From Geosiphon pyriformis (taxonomy: Eukaryota > Glomeromycota > Glomeromycetes > Archaeosporales > Geosiphonaceae): a DNA stretch of 33,217 bases. The position numbers were made by a program, and so were the translations under genes. The stretch lies in NCBI GenBank assembly GCA_016748015.1, contig JAAOMT010000117.1, positions 1 through 33,217 on the forward strand, given 5' to 3'. The notes beneath the pieces were generated by a model, which was not told where the DNA came from, did not search any database, and was given only the letters and a program-made list of their open reading frames with translations. This document shows, piece after piece, positions 11,725 through 21,060 of this stretch (its first letter is position 1; each line of letters begins with the position of its first letter).

Positions 11725-12452
11725 TGTTATCAGTAGAATTTTAACTATTAATTAGCATGAAATTACCCTTAATTTTTAGCATTAATTAGTATATATTATT
11801 ATCATTTCAATTATCACTTATTAGTTAATCAAATTATTAAATATTATTATTCAATTAATAATCCGATTTGTACTATAGAAATTAAGATGATCAAATTACA
11901 CAATATCTTGAACTATTTAATATTTAAAAATTCGCTGAAATAGATAGAAATTGGCTAAAATAATTAATAATTTGTAGAAATAACTTGTAATTCACTAAAA
12001 TGTATCTTTAGTTTGCTAAAATTATAGTAAAGAAAAAAATGCAAGTTCAAAAACTAGTACTATAACAAGTTGTATAAAAAAAGAGCTTTTTTCTTTAAAA
12101 AAATATATTTATTTTATAGTAAATATCTTAATTAGAATCAATTATTTCTTAAATACTTTTACAAAATTAAATAAAAATCAAATATTCAAAAACCTTAAAT
12201 TTTTAAATTATTATACTTGAAATTGATTAGTTACCAATAAAATTGTTAGTGACTTCAGACCTGGATAGAAAACATTTCTCTTGACAAAATTTTATTTTTT
12301 TTATTTTTTTTTATTTTTTTTATCATAATCATTAGAGTAATTTACAGACAAGATTCCTGTAGAAGAGTTGATTTTTACAGCAAAATAATTATATATTTAG
12401 TAAGCTTCTAGATAAGCAATTTCTGGAAAAGATTTAATATTTACAATAATGT
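11725..12452 (+). repeat. LTR-II copy 1 (left arm)
   Basis: Interpreted as an LTR of a second family: it starts with TGTTAT just after a purine tract, has a TATAAAA box (12073-12079) and ends near 12450 where LINE sequence begins. It is not similar to the 5' LTR of element D. It includes degenerate repeats of about 20 bases with the core AATTCGCTGAAAT at about 11930-12030. The exact 3' end is uncertain, and no target-site duplication was found. It could instead be a non-LTR repeat. Confidence 0.55.
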
Positions 12453-12648
12453 AACTATACTAAGTAACTGGCATAAAATTGGCCATTCTACTTATAAGCT
12501 CAGCAATTCAAATTATAGAAAATAGTTTAAAAAGATAAATTCAGTTATTAAAGGTTCAACTACTTCAAGAAAATGTGAAATCACAGCAATTAGGCATTAA
12601 TAACATTCAAAAAATAAGACCAAAAACCTCTAGTAACAGTGAAAAAAC
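12453..12648 (-). mobile_element. LINE 3' fragment in the centre of the inverted duplication
   Basis: Read on the minus strand, this aligns with the tail of LINE copy A at about 5614-5812: shared stretches include GTTACTAGAGGTTTTTGGTC (ATTACTAGAGATTTTTGATC in A), CTAATTGCTGTGA and CTTATAAGTAGAATGGCCAA. It encodes the same alternative tail (GFWSYFLNVINA), not the tail of copy B. It forms the loop and the innermost part of both arms, so a LINE end next to LTR-II predates the duplication. Confidence 0.8.
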
Positions 12649-12678
12649 CAATTCTATGCCAATTACTTTGTGTAGTTA

Positions 12679-13472
12679 TGTTGTAATAAACATCAACTCT
12701 TTTCCAGAAATTACTCATCTGGAAGCTTACTAAAACTGTATAATTACTTTGCTGTAAAAGTCAATTTTTCTACAGAAATCTTATCTGTAGACTACCCTAA
12801 TAATTATAATAAAAAAAGTAAAAAAATATATAAAAAATATAAAAAAAATAAAATTTTGTCAAGAGAAACATTTTGTATTCAAATCTAGAGTTATTAACAA
12901 ATTTATTGAAATTGGTAGTTAATCAATTTCAAATTGTTAATTGGGTTTCAGCAGTTTTAAATATAATAATTAAAAATTTGGATTTTTGAATATTTGATTT
13001 TTATTTTTAATTTGTAAAAATATATAAAGAATTATTGATTCTAATTAAGATATTTAATAGAAAATAAGATATATTTTTTGAAAAAAAAGCTCTTTTTTTA
13101 TACAACTTGTTATAATACTTGTTTATAAACTTGAATTTTCTTTTTGCTATAATTACAATAAACAAAAGATATATTTTGGCAAACTACAAGTTATTTTGTT
13201 AAACTATTAACTATTTTGGTGAATTATTTATGATTTCGACAAATTTCTACAAATTTCAGTGAATTTTTAAATATTAAATAGTTTAGAGTATTGTGTAATT
13301 TAATCATCTTAATTTCTATAGTACAAATTAGGTTATTAATTAAATAGTACTATTTGATAATTTAATTAATTAATAAGTAATAATTTGAAATAATATTAAT
13401 ATATGCTAATTAATAATAGAAATTATAAGAGTAATTTTATGCTAGTTAATAGCTAAAATTCTATTGATAACA
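12679..13472 (-). repeat. LTR-II copy 2 (right arm)
   Basis: The minus-strand counterpart of copy 1, starting with TGTTATC at 13472. It carries a TATAAAA box on the minus strand at 13096-13102, directly before the conserved AAAGAGC, and the degenerate 20-base repeats at about 13155-13265. It abuts the 3' side of element E, but E's own 5' LTR is of the LTR-I family, so it is not a normal 3' LTR for E either. Confidence 0.55.
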
Positions 13473-14599
13473 ATGATTTAAAATCATTAAAGCAACTGCA
13501 GTCTAAAAAAAAGTTGGCTGCTTTAGTTGCCTGTTTTATCAACAGATCTGGGAGTACAATATATTGTTTAGAGTTAAAATTGAAATTTAAATTGCTGTTG
13601 TTGCTGTTATAGTGAACAGAGTTAGAACCATTATTGTTGTTATCATCAGAGTTTGAATTAGGATTGAATTTCAATTCCGATTCCACTGTGTATTTACTGA
13701 TTGGTTCTTTCTCTTCTGAAATTGAATAGATTATATATGGTGGTAGATTATAAATTATGTTACAATTATTACAATACTGGAAGTCACATGGTATTAAACA
13801 GTAGTCACATAGTCAGGTGTTTAGTTGTTTTAAACACTGTTTTTGTTCTTGTCTAGTTGGTGCTAAATTTTGGTAATGCTTATAGAATTTTTTTGGACTC
13901 GCTTTAATGTTGAAAAAAGTATTGAGATTGGGGATAAGAAAAATCTTCACTGGTTTTAGTGAGTTATTCTTAATTTTTAAATTTTGCTGGACAAAACATT
14001 TTCGACTTTGGCACTTGTTATTCTTTAGGTCTTATTTTTATTATATAAATAATCATTTAAGCATAACAAACTATGGTTTCATGCAGTATTGAAAGACATT
14101 TCTCTGCTGACTAAATCATTTATAAAGACCGTATATTGGCATGAGATGTCACACATTCTCCTTAACCAGAAATGTTATTCCATATTTTTTTTGTTAAATA
14201 ACTGTTTTCTACAAGCAAGACATAGTTTGTTGTCCCACTTGCCTTGCCATTTGAGGTGACTATAGCATTTTCTGTGGTATGGCTTACAATAGTAGTATGT
14301 GCATATTTAGTAGTTTTTGTTAGGTGTAATCTATGCTTCCATGAAAAACAGTTTTTTTTTGCAGTTCTTATATTTGAGTGGAATATATAGTGGTTCTTTT
14401 CTTGTATTTACTGAGTATAATTTTTCTCATCCACTAATTATTTTTTCTGTAGTAGTGGTTTCTTCGAGTTTGTCTTCTTTTTTTCTCTTTCTTTTGTCAT
14501 TTCAGTCTAAAAGTAATAGTAGCTCATTATGGTTATCTTTAGCCCATAAAATTTGGTAGGCTTTCCAAGTAGGTTTTTTTTTTTTTCGAATTTAATTAA
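13473..14599 (-). pseudogene. Cys/His-rich extension downstream of protease in element E
   Basis: This part of pol is unusual for a gypsy element. One block at about 14300-14130 (minus strand) reads YYCKPYHRKCYSHLKWQGKW, then LCLACRK and CDISCQY, giving several CxxC or C..H pairs. A second at about 13809-13755 reads CDYCLIPCDFQYCNNC, a C-x2-C-x4-C-x5-C-x2-C pattern. An Asn/Ser/Asp-rich acidic linker follows (13686-13560), then YIVLPDL. The Cys spacing suggests one or two zinc ribbons. I recall related Rhizophagus retroelement proteins with this block, sometimes followed by a dUTPase-like domain; none is left here, because the sequence switches to LTR-II at 13472. Confidence 0.6.
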
Positions 14600-15009
14600 T
14601 GATGGCAGTTGAGTGGCATTTGTCTTAAAATGGCTGCAGGTGGCAGATATCTGAATTTGCTGACTATTTTGACTGAGCTGAAACTCTTGTGTAGTTTAGT
14701 TGAAGATAGCATTGGTCTTGAACAGTCAGTCATTATCAACTAATACTTAGTACTATGTGGTTTCTATGACAAAAACTTTTATGAGTGTGATAATACTGTT
14801 GACTTTAAAAAGAAAGTCATTGATCTTATTAATGAGCATTTTTGTCATTCTATTGGCAATAATAATTCTGGTGCTGATAACATGATCAACTCAACAACCA
14901 AATTGGTCTATGAATTGTTATGTAATAATGCTGCTTACTAATTCACTATCAAGAATTAGTTTGATGGATTAACTATTGACTTTAGTATTAGTATATATAG
15001 TGATAATAG
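14600..15009 (-). pseudogene. Aspartic protease of gypsy element E, broken
   Basis: A retropepsin-type protease that would cut the Gag-Pol polyprotein. The active-site triad reads D-S-E at 14942-14950 (minus strand), that is D-S-G with Gly changed to Glu (GGA to GAA). It is preceded by hydrophobic residues (LIL) and followed by SELVSSIIT. Further on are IDDF/INDFLFKVN-type strands and a VDNDWLFK segment (GNDWL in intact relatives), the second conserved block of these proteases. Length of about 130 residues is typical for the family. It is interrupted by stops. Confidence 0.75.
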
Positions 15010-17330
15010 GTTTGGTATTTAGAATAGCTTTACTGAATAATAGTGTTTCTAATGAAGTGTCTATTTTAAAAGAGAATATTGTGGCAAGAGATTTATCTTT
15101 AGTAACAGTTGCAAGTGGAATGTTGTTGGTAAGTATTTGTTTCTGATTAATTTTTGGTTTGTTAAATTAGGTATTTTCTGGGGTAACCAAGAGACTTAAA
15201 TAGTTCTGGAAATTTGGGTTTTGGTTGTATCCAGTATCCAAACTCCACTGGCAGAATTCTGATGTCTGACTTGATGAACTGGAAATTGGTTGGTGTATTA
15301 CTATTACTAATCTCCAGTTTTGCTGTGTATGTATAATTCTTGGTCTTTGGTTTCCAGATGACATTTGAATTAAGTTTTGTGGTAGTGTTGGGATAGATTG
15401 GAGTTGATAGATTACTTGTGACTGCAGATTATAAATTACTAAAACTGGGATTCGATAGATTGGAGATGTGTATATTGGTTGTAATATTATTTGTGAGTAA
15501 TGAGATTGATATTGATCTTAATTTAGGGAATAATTTAGAGTTTAAAACCAGTAATTGGAATTTTGATGTTGATTTTCTGATCATTGGTTATTTAATCTTA
15601 ATTGACAGTCTATTCTTAGGTGTTTTTACTTACAACAGTAGTGGCAGACACACATTTTTTACTGCCATTGTTGATTTGATAAGAATAGACATGACTGATT
15701 TTGGAATTGATTAGAGTTTTTTTGATTATTGTGCCATTGTGGAGGTTGATAAATGGTCTGATTGTTAGCTATATATTCTTCCAATTTTTGATTAATTAAA
15801 TTACTGAATTGTTTTAATTTTGAGTCCAAGTCAAATAATCTGTTTATTACTAAGTTTACAGCTTAGACATAATTGGCTTCTAATTTAGTTGATTTAAAGT
15901 CTTTAGTGTGGGTAACTGCAGTTTGAAGATCAGTTAGATGTAATAAACATATACATTGTAGAATGCTACTGTATAATTCACAAATGAATTGATTCAAGAT
16001 TTGTGCTATTGTGAAATAATTGACATCAATGGCTTGAATTTGGCACAAATTGCAATGGAAATCTTACAAGTATGTAGTAATAGCTTTAGTCTCTCCTTGT
16101 TTGATGCTAATAAAAATATTTGCCAATTAATTGATGCTATTATTATTACTAAAATACCTTAAAAATTCAACTTTAAAAGTGTTGAAATTTTGGAGTTTTT
16201 GTGTTAAGCTTTGATACCATGAGTTAACAATATTTTGTAAGAAATATGAAATTGCCTAAAGAGCTCTAATGTCATTCCAATTATTAGCCATAATGGTTTT
16301 GATGATATTATTTAGCCAGACTTGAATGTCATTCTTTTTACTGGTAAACTTTTCTAATTTGGCAATTAGTGTATATATTATTGGTGCTATTATTGGTTGT
16401 TGTTATGGTTGTGATTAAAGTAATTATTATAACTATTAATATTGTTTGTAATTGGGGCAATTGGTGATAGATTAATTATGATTACTGGAGGTAAATTTTG
16501 GAGAATACTAAAAGCAAGATTTTGATTGTTTTAATTTTGCTGAGTTGAAATAATTGGGATTTGTATTTCTGGGTTTTCTGGAATTGGGTTTTGATAATTA
16601 AATTCTTAATTTTTGTCTTTCTTTTCTTTTGATTCCATTACTTTCCAAAGACTAGCAATTTCAAAATTTGGTTAAAGTGGCAGTAATCAAAATTTTGATG
16701 GCATTTGAGATTATGATTTAAATCTTTTAAAATAATTGCCATAAGTTCTTAATAACTCTGCTTTCTTCTGTTTACTTTAAAACAAAATTCTGTTTAGTAA
16801 TATTATTGTGTTTGTTGTGAATACACCTATTAATATTATATTGATGATACTTCTAGATGTGTAATAATATGATAAATTAGCTGGTAAATTAACTCTCTGT
16901 TTCTTCCAAGTAGGTAATTGTATTTGCTTTGAGATTCTTGCTGGTGTTTGTAATTTTCCTTTGTTTTTTTCTGTATAAATAACAAAAAATGTTTGTTAGA
17001 TGTAATTTTCAATTTTTCTGTTGATTTCAGTAATAATTAAAGCAAAGTTGTGGTTTAATAATAAACTGATATATTGAATTAATTTGTTGTAAAATTTTTT
17101 TTTTACTAATATAGTATTTATTGGTTCTTTCAGAAAATATTTAATTTTTTTATTAATTTAAAAGTTGAAGGCTAATTCTGCTAATAATTAGTGTTGATTA
17201 ATTTCAAGTGTTAACAATAATATTGAAATAAGAATTTGGCAAATTCTAAATAATTTGTTTTTCTTCTTTCTAATTCTGCTACTTTTGAATAATTGTTGTT
17301 GGTGCTAATTTTCTGTAGGATTATATCTTA
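15010..17330 (-). pseudogene. gag of gypsy element E, broken but with an intact zinc knuckle
   Basis: The N-terminal segment with LPTWKKQRVNLP (near 16910) matches element D. The capsid-like domain runs about 16390-15840, best kept at 16048-15863, with YFTIAQILNQFICEL and LQTAVTH. The nucleocapsid zinc knuckle is at 15605-15646: C-x2-C-x4-H-x4-C with all four ligands present, although a TAA (former CAG/CAA) falls between them. A Ser/Thr/Asn-rich tail runs 15560-15380, and an aromatic segment with EFCQWSLDTGYNQNPNF sits at about 15270-15190. Gag packages the element RNA. D lost the knuckle region, so E shows what D once had. Confidence 0.82.
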
Positions 17331-17342
17331 CAAAGAGCACTA
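17331..17342 (-). promoter_or_regulatory. tRNA primer-binding site of element E
   Basis: Minus-strand TAGTGCTCTTTG, two bases after the LTR end. It equals the D site TGGTGCTCTCTG apart from two transitions, so priming by the same tRNA is inferred for the ancestor. Confidence 0.65.
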
Positions 17343-17666
17343 AATGTTACAAGTAATTATTTGGGATCTGAAAACAAATAACAAACTCATAACTTGGTAA
17401 TTAATTGATTTAATAGTGACTAATATCTGAAAGTTTTGGTGTCTGAAGATTTTGGTTGTATAATAAACAAAGATTCAAATGTTATTTATCTATAGCTTTC
17501 TAAAATTGCAATTCTGTCAAATTTTTTTCTTAGTATGGTGGCTGGCAATCCTTTTGGTAAGTTATCCTCAATAATAAGTGTTCTATTCTTGTTTTATAAA
17601 TCTTTTACCAATCTCTTTAATGTTAGTAATTCTGTATATTAATTTTTAATTAATTAGTAAATAATA

Positions 17667-17700
17667 ACAAAACAAAATAAAATAAAATAAAATAAAAAAA
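17667..17700 (+). repeat. (AAAAT)n tract in the element E LTR
   Basis: Repeats of AAAAT/AAAAC near the 3' part of the LTR. Equivalent A-rich tracts of different length and sequence occur at the same place in the other LTR-I copies (about 20563-20612 and 24010-24085), and as a pyrimidine tract in element D at 6386-6445. Confidence 0.7.
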
Positions 17701-17960
17701 TAAACCAAGGCAAGAAAGAGTTAGTATATTATCAATAGTCATGATTAAGAACTATTGGTCTAGTGTAATTAAATATCTGTAATTATTAACATAAAATTGT
17801 TGATAATGAAAAAATAGATTGTAATAATAACAAGTATTTTATTGATATTTAATGTTTCCACTTCAAGTCATAGAATACTAGCATATAAAGAGGTGAATAT
17901 AGAATAGAACTGGAAGTTCTAAACTAAGAATTCTGTTCTTTCTGCTTCTAATACTACCAC

Positions 17961-17968
17961 TATATATA
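17961..17968 (-). promoter_or_regulatory. LTR-I core promoter TATA box (element E)
   Basis: Minus-strand TATATATA followed by GTGGTAGTATTAGAAGC, the same arrangement as in element D's LTR. AATAAA lies downstream at 17838-17843 (minus strand). Confidence 0.6.
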
Positions 17969-18182
17969 CATAAATTTTGTTATGAGATTCCTTAAATTTT
18001 TTAATTCTCTAACCAAAAATCTTAGAATTTCTGAAATCCTGCAATTTTTCTAAAAAGAATTCTGGAATTCTACTTTTACTATGTCTTATCCTGATTGGCT
18101 AATTTATGTATTAATATATAACTCATATATTTTATAAATAACAATACTAAACCAAAGAAAAATTGTAGTTTATGAATTTTTA

Positions 18183-20097
18183 TTAGTTGTTTAATGTTTT
18201 AAATCTTTTCAATCTTGGCTGGGTCAAAAAAGATTCTATTTTTTGTAATAAGATGTTCAAGGAACTAAATAAATTGACATTCAAAAAAGATTTGATTGAA
18301 TTGATTTTAAGACCAGTATTTCTAAAGAAATCAAAAATTTTTTGTAAATATTCAAGATATTTATTCAAAATTTTTGAGTATACTATTATGTTGTCTAAAT
18401 AAACCAGAACAAAGTTTTCTTTTATTGATTCAAATACTTTGTCCATTAAACATTGAAAAATGAGAAGAGCATTAGTAAGACCAAAAAACATAGCTGTAAA
18501 TTTATAGATGCCATATTTAATAATGAAGACAGTTTTTTTTCTGCTTTCTGGATCTATTTCTACTTGCCAGAATTCAGTAGTTAAATTAATAATTGAAAAG
18601 AAAACAGCACTATTAAATTGATTCAATATTGTATCAATTTTGGAAAGTGGATATATGGTTTTTTAGTGATGATATTTAATTGGTAATAATTAATATCAAA
18701 ATATAGAGTTTTACCTTTTTTGAATACTATTACAACTAGAAATGCTTATTTATTCTTAGTTTTTTGTATAAATTTAAGATTTTTTATCCAGTTTATTTTT
18801 TTCTTAATGAGTTTATTATTATAAAAATTAAATTAATAAGACTTTAAATAGATAAAGTGAGTTTCACTAATAGTAATAGTGTGTTGTATTACATAAATCT
18901 ATTCAAAAATATTTTTTTTTTAAGATAACTGAATTATTTTTAGCCAGCAGATTTTCAATGTTAATTTTTCTTTCTTCTAAAAAGAGTTTTTTTTGTATTA
19001 TTATTATTAATTGTATCTTTGGTGGTTTATTTTTAAAGAACTTCTGTATTTTTTTTATTTTTTTTTAAGATATTAATATGATTGGTTTTTAATTTTTGTA
19101 ATAGATTAGACAAAACATTTATTTATTACTAAGAGAATACAATAGTTTATTGTACTAATATCAAGCACAAAAATTATGTCACCAATAACTGTATTTCACT
19201 TTTTTGTTAAGTTTTTTATCAAAGGTTCTTTTAAGAATATCATAATAAGGCCAACAAATCAACTTGTCATTTACAATAATTTCTTTTTTGTTAGCTTTAA
19301 TATTATTTAATGATTTGTTATTGTTGGTGAAAATAGTGTAAACAAGTTCAGCAGTTTTTTTTTTTTTTGTTTTTCTTTTTTATTGCTCTTTTTATTATCT
19401 GATTTATCTAATTGTTTTTCTTCTTGGTTCTGCTTGGATACTAAAAAAGTTGTCTAATAATAACACTTAAACACAATAAACTTATCATAATATTTAATGA
19501 TTTATTTACACAGTTTATAATCAAGTAAAACTTTGGCTTTTTTAAGTTACTTATTGTTAACAATTATGGTTTACTCTTTTGCTTTAAGAACTTTTATGTC
19601 AGTTTTAATGCTAATATTATTAATGTAAACAAAAACAGTTTTGGTTATGTCCAGACTTTTTTTTGTTACTATGTATATTGGTTATTGATTAAGTAAAAAG
19701 TTCATCAATTTTTTTGTCAATTGATTTAAAAAAGTGTTTGACAATAATACTAACAAATAATTTTTTGTTTAAAATCAAATTAATAAAATAACCAGCCATT
19801 TGGGCTTTGCAAATTAGAGAAATAATATTACTATTATTAATTAGTTTAGCTTAATAAGAACACTTGTTGGTTTTTGAATAATTTTTTTGTCTTATATATA
19901 TAGTTTGTAATTATTTGACAATCTAAAAATTATCTGCTGTTTTTGAACATGCCTTTTTTGTAAATAAAAATATAATTACAAATATGAAAACTTGCTTAGT
20001 GCCTAAAACTATAAAAACAGCATAGTGTTTTTGATCATAGATATGAGAACTATTAAAAAAAAATTAAATAATAATATAGTATAATATAATGTTTTTA
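18183..20097 (-). pseudogene. Ty3/gypsy element F: protease, zinc-type segment and RT, truncated
   Basis: On the minus strand a protease lies at about 19815-19500; its active site reads NKK (19761-19769) in place of DSG inside LILNKKLFVSII. A Lys/Glu-rich linker follows, then a segment with LICWPYYDILKRTFD and a Trp/Cys-rich stretch (YWWHNFC, MFCLIYYK) at about 19270-19130, similar in place to the Cys-rich block of element E. The RT is open at 18626-18183: motif A reads SIINLTTEFWQVEI (Asp to Asn), then FFGLTNALLIFQ, and the catalytic box is YLDN at 18390-18401. The RT stops after its thumb start (RFKTLNN), about 40 bases before the LTR of element E. No gag lies between LTR 20311-21060 and the protease, so that part is deleted. 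Confidence 0.82.
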
Positions 20098-20310
20098 ATA
20101 GTTGAATCTAAAAAAATTCATAAACTTTAAACTAAACTTAAACCAAACTTGTTGTATGTGTTTGAATTTGGTTCAGATTTGGTAATTTTAATTTGGTTTA
20201 AGTTTGAGTTTAAAATTTTGCCAAATTTTTTGTTTGAGTTTAGTTCAATTCAGTTCAGTAATTTGATTAAACTTAAATTGAACTAGACCAAACATCAGAA
20301 TTCTATGTTC
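20098..20310. repeat. Low-complexity fold-back insert
   Basis: About 210 bases rich in variants of GGTTTAAGTTTGAGTTT and GTTCAGTT. The first part (AACTAAACTTAAACCAA, about 20127-20145) is nearly the reverse complement of TTGGTTTAAGTTTGAGTT at about 20191-20208, so a hairpin is possible. It interrupts the 3' end of the LTR-I copy at 20311-21060. It could be a small non-autonomous element or a degenerate minisatellite. I see no clear terminal repeats. Confidence 0.45.
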
Positions 20311-21060
20311 AATAACTATTAATAATAATGCTTTCTGAAGGTTTTGTGATCTAAAAAAGTTGGTTGAATTTTTTATATAATGAATAAAAATTTAATTAAT
20401 GGTTTTTTTGATAATTTTTTTTTAGTATAGTGGCTGGTTTAATTTAACAGTTGTATTCTTTTGATAAACTATTAAGTTTTTTATTCTTGTTTTATAAGTT
20501 TTTTACCAGACTATCTTTAATGTCAATTATTTAATACTTAATTTTTTAATTAATTAGTAAACAACAAAAAAAAATAAAAAAAAATAAAAGAAAAAAAAAA
20601 AAATAAGAAATTAATATCTTGTCAATAACTATAATCAAAAGCTATTGTTTTAGTATGGTTAAGTATTATATTTTATCAAAATTGATTGTTGATAATATAA
20701 AAATGATAAAAATTTTTAATTAAGTGATAATAACATAAATTAAATAATAATTGAGTATTTTATTGAGATATAAATATAATTTTACTTCAAGTTATAGCAA
20801 ACTATCTTTTAAAAAAAAAATATTAAATAATTACTTGTTATTAGCTACCATTCTGTTTTTTTTGCTTTTAATACTCTTACAATATATACATAATTTGTGT
20901 TATATAAGATCTTATATATTTTTACTTTTTTTTTGTACTATTTTTTGGAAATGTGCTGTGATTTTTTGAAAATATGTTTATTTTTTGAGGATATATATAT
21001 TTTTGAAAATATGTCATGATTTTCTAAAAATATGCTTATTTGTTAAATACTATTCTTTTA
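20311..21060 (-). repeat. LTR-I copy between elements G and F
   Basis: On the minus strand this aligns with the E LTR: the TATA-region sequence (TATATATT at about 20881-20888), TTAAAAGC, AATAAA at 20759-20764, the A/T tract (20563-20612), TTTACTAATTAATTAAAAA and the downstream GGTAAAA block. Its outer (5') part near 20960-21060 is diverged, with repeated ATTTTC/AAAATATG words, and the 3' terminus is interrupted at 20310. It can be the 3' LTR of G, the 5' LTR of F, or both. Confidence 0.75.

Larger units (their letters stand above)
11725..13472. repeat. Large inverted duplication (fold-back), arms about 760-825 bp
   Basis: 11725-12483 reads on the plus strand much as 12648-13472 reads on the minus strand. 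Shared landmarks in both arms are TGTTATC at the outer end, GTATAAAAAAAGAGC, CTTGACAAAATTTTATTTT and AATTTCTGGAAAAGA, with short indels between. The match continues about 30 bases past the LTR into LINE-derived sequence, leaving a loop of about 164 bases (12484-12647). Outside 11725 and 13472 the flanks no longer match. The arms differ mostly by transitions, so the duplication is old. Confidence 0.8.
13473..18143 (-). mobile_element. Ty3/gypsy LTR retrotransposon E, degenerate, lacking RT and integrase
   Basis: On the minus strand the order is 5' LTR (18143-17345), primer-binding site, gag with zinc knuckle, protease and a Cys/His-rich extension ending at 13473 against LTR-II. It belongs to the same family as element D, since LTR and gag align. 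RT, RNase H and integrase are absent, so the 3' half was lost, probably when the inverted duplication formed. Its LTR abuts the truncated RT of element F about 40 bases away, so E may have inserted into F or been joined to it. Confidence 0.82.
17345..18143 (-). repeat. 5' LTR of gypsy element E (LTR-I family)
   Basis: A 799-bp LTR with termini TGTTAT (minus strand at 18143) and GTAACA (ending at 17345), aligning with the D LTR. It holds a TATATATA box (17961-17968), an AATAAA signal and an (AAAAT)n-type tract (17667-17700, plus-strand sense). The bases outside its 5' end (ATACT at 18144-18148, plus strand) could be one half of a target duplication, but no partner is left because the other LTR is missing. 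Confidence 0.87.

Noticed and set aside
11725-12452. 3' LTR of element D
   Set aside because: The position and purine tract fit, but the sequence does not match D's 5' LTR at 5922-6776, so it belongs to a different LTR family.
15418-15714. A 98-codon plus-strand frame
   Set aside because: It is antisense to element E gag and covers the zinc knuckle that reads correctly on the minus strand.
20751-20969. A 72-codon hydrophobic plus-strand frame
   Set aside because: It lies inside an LTR-I copy on the opposite strand and is explained by AT-rich codons.
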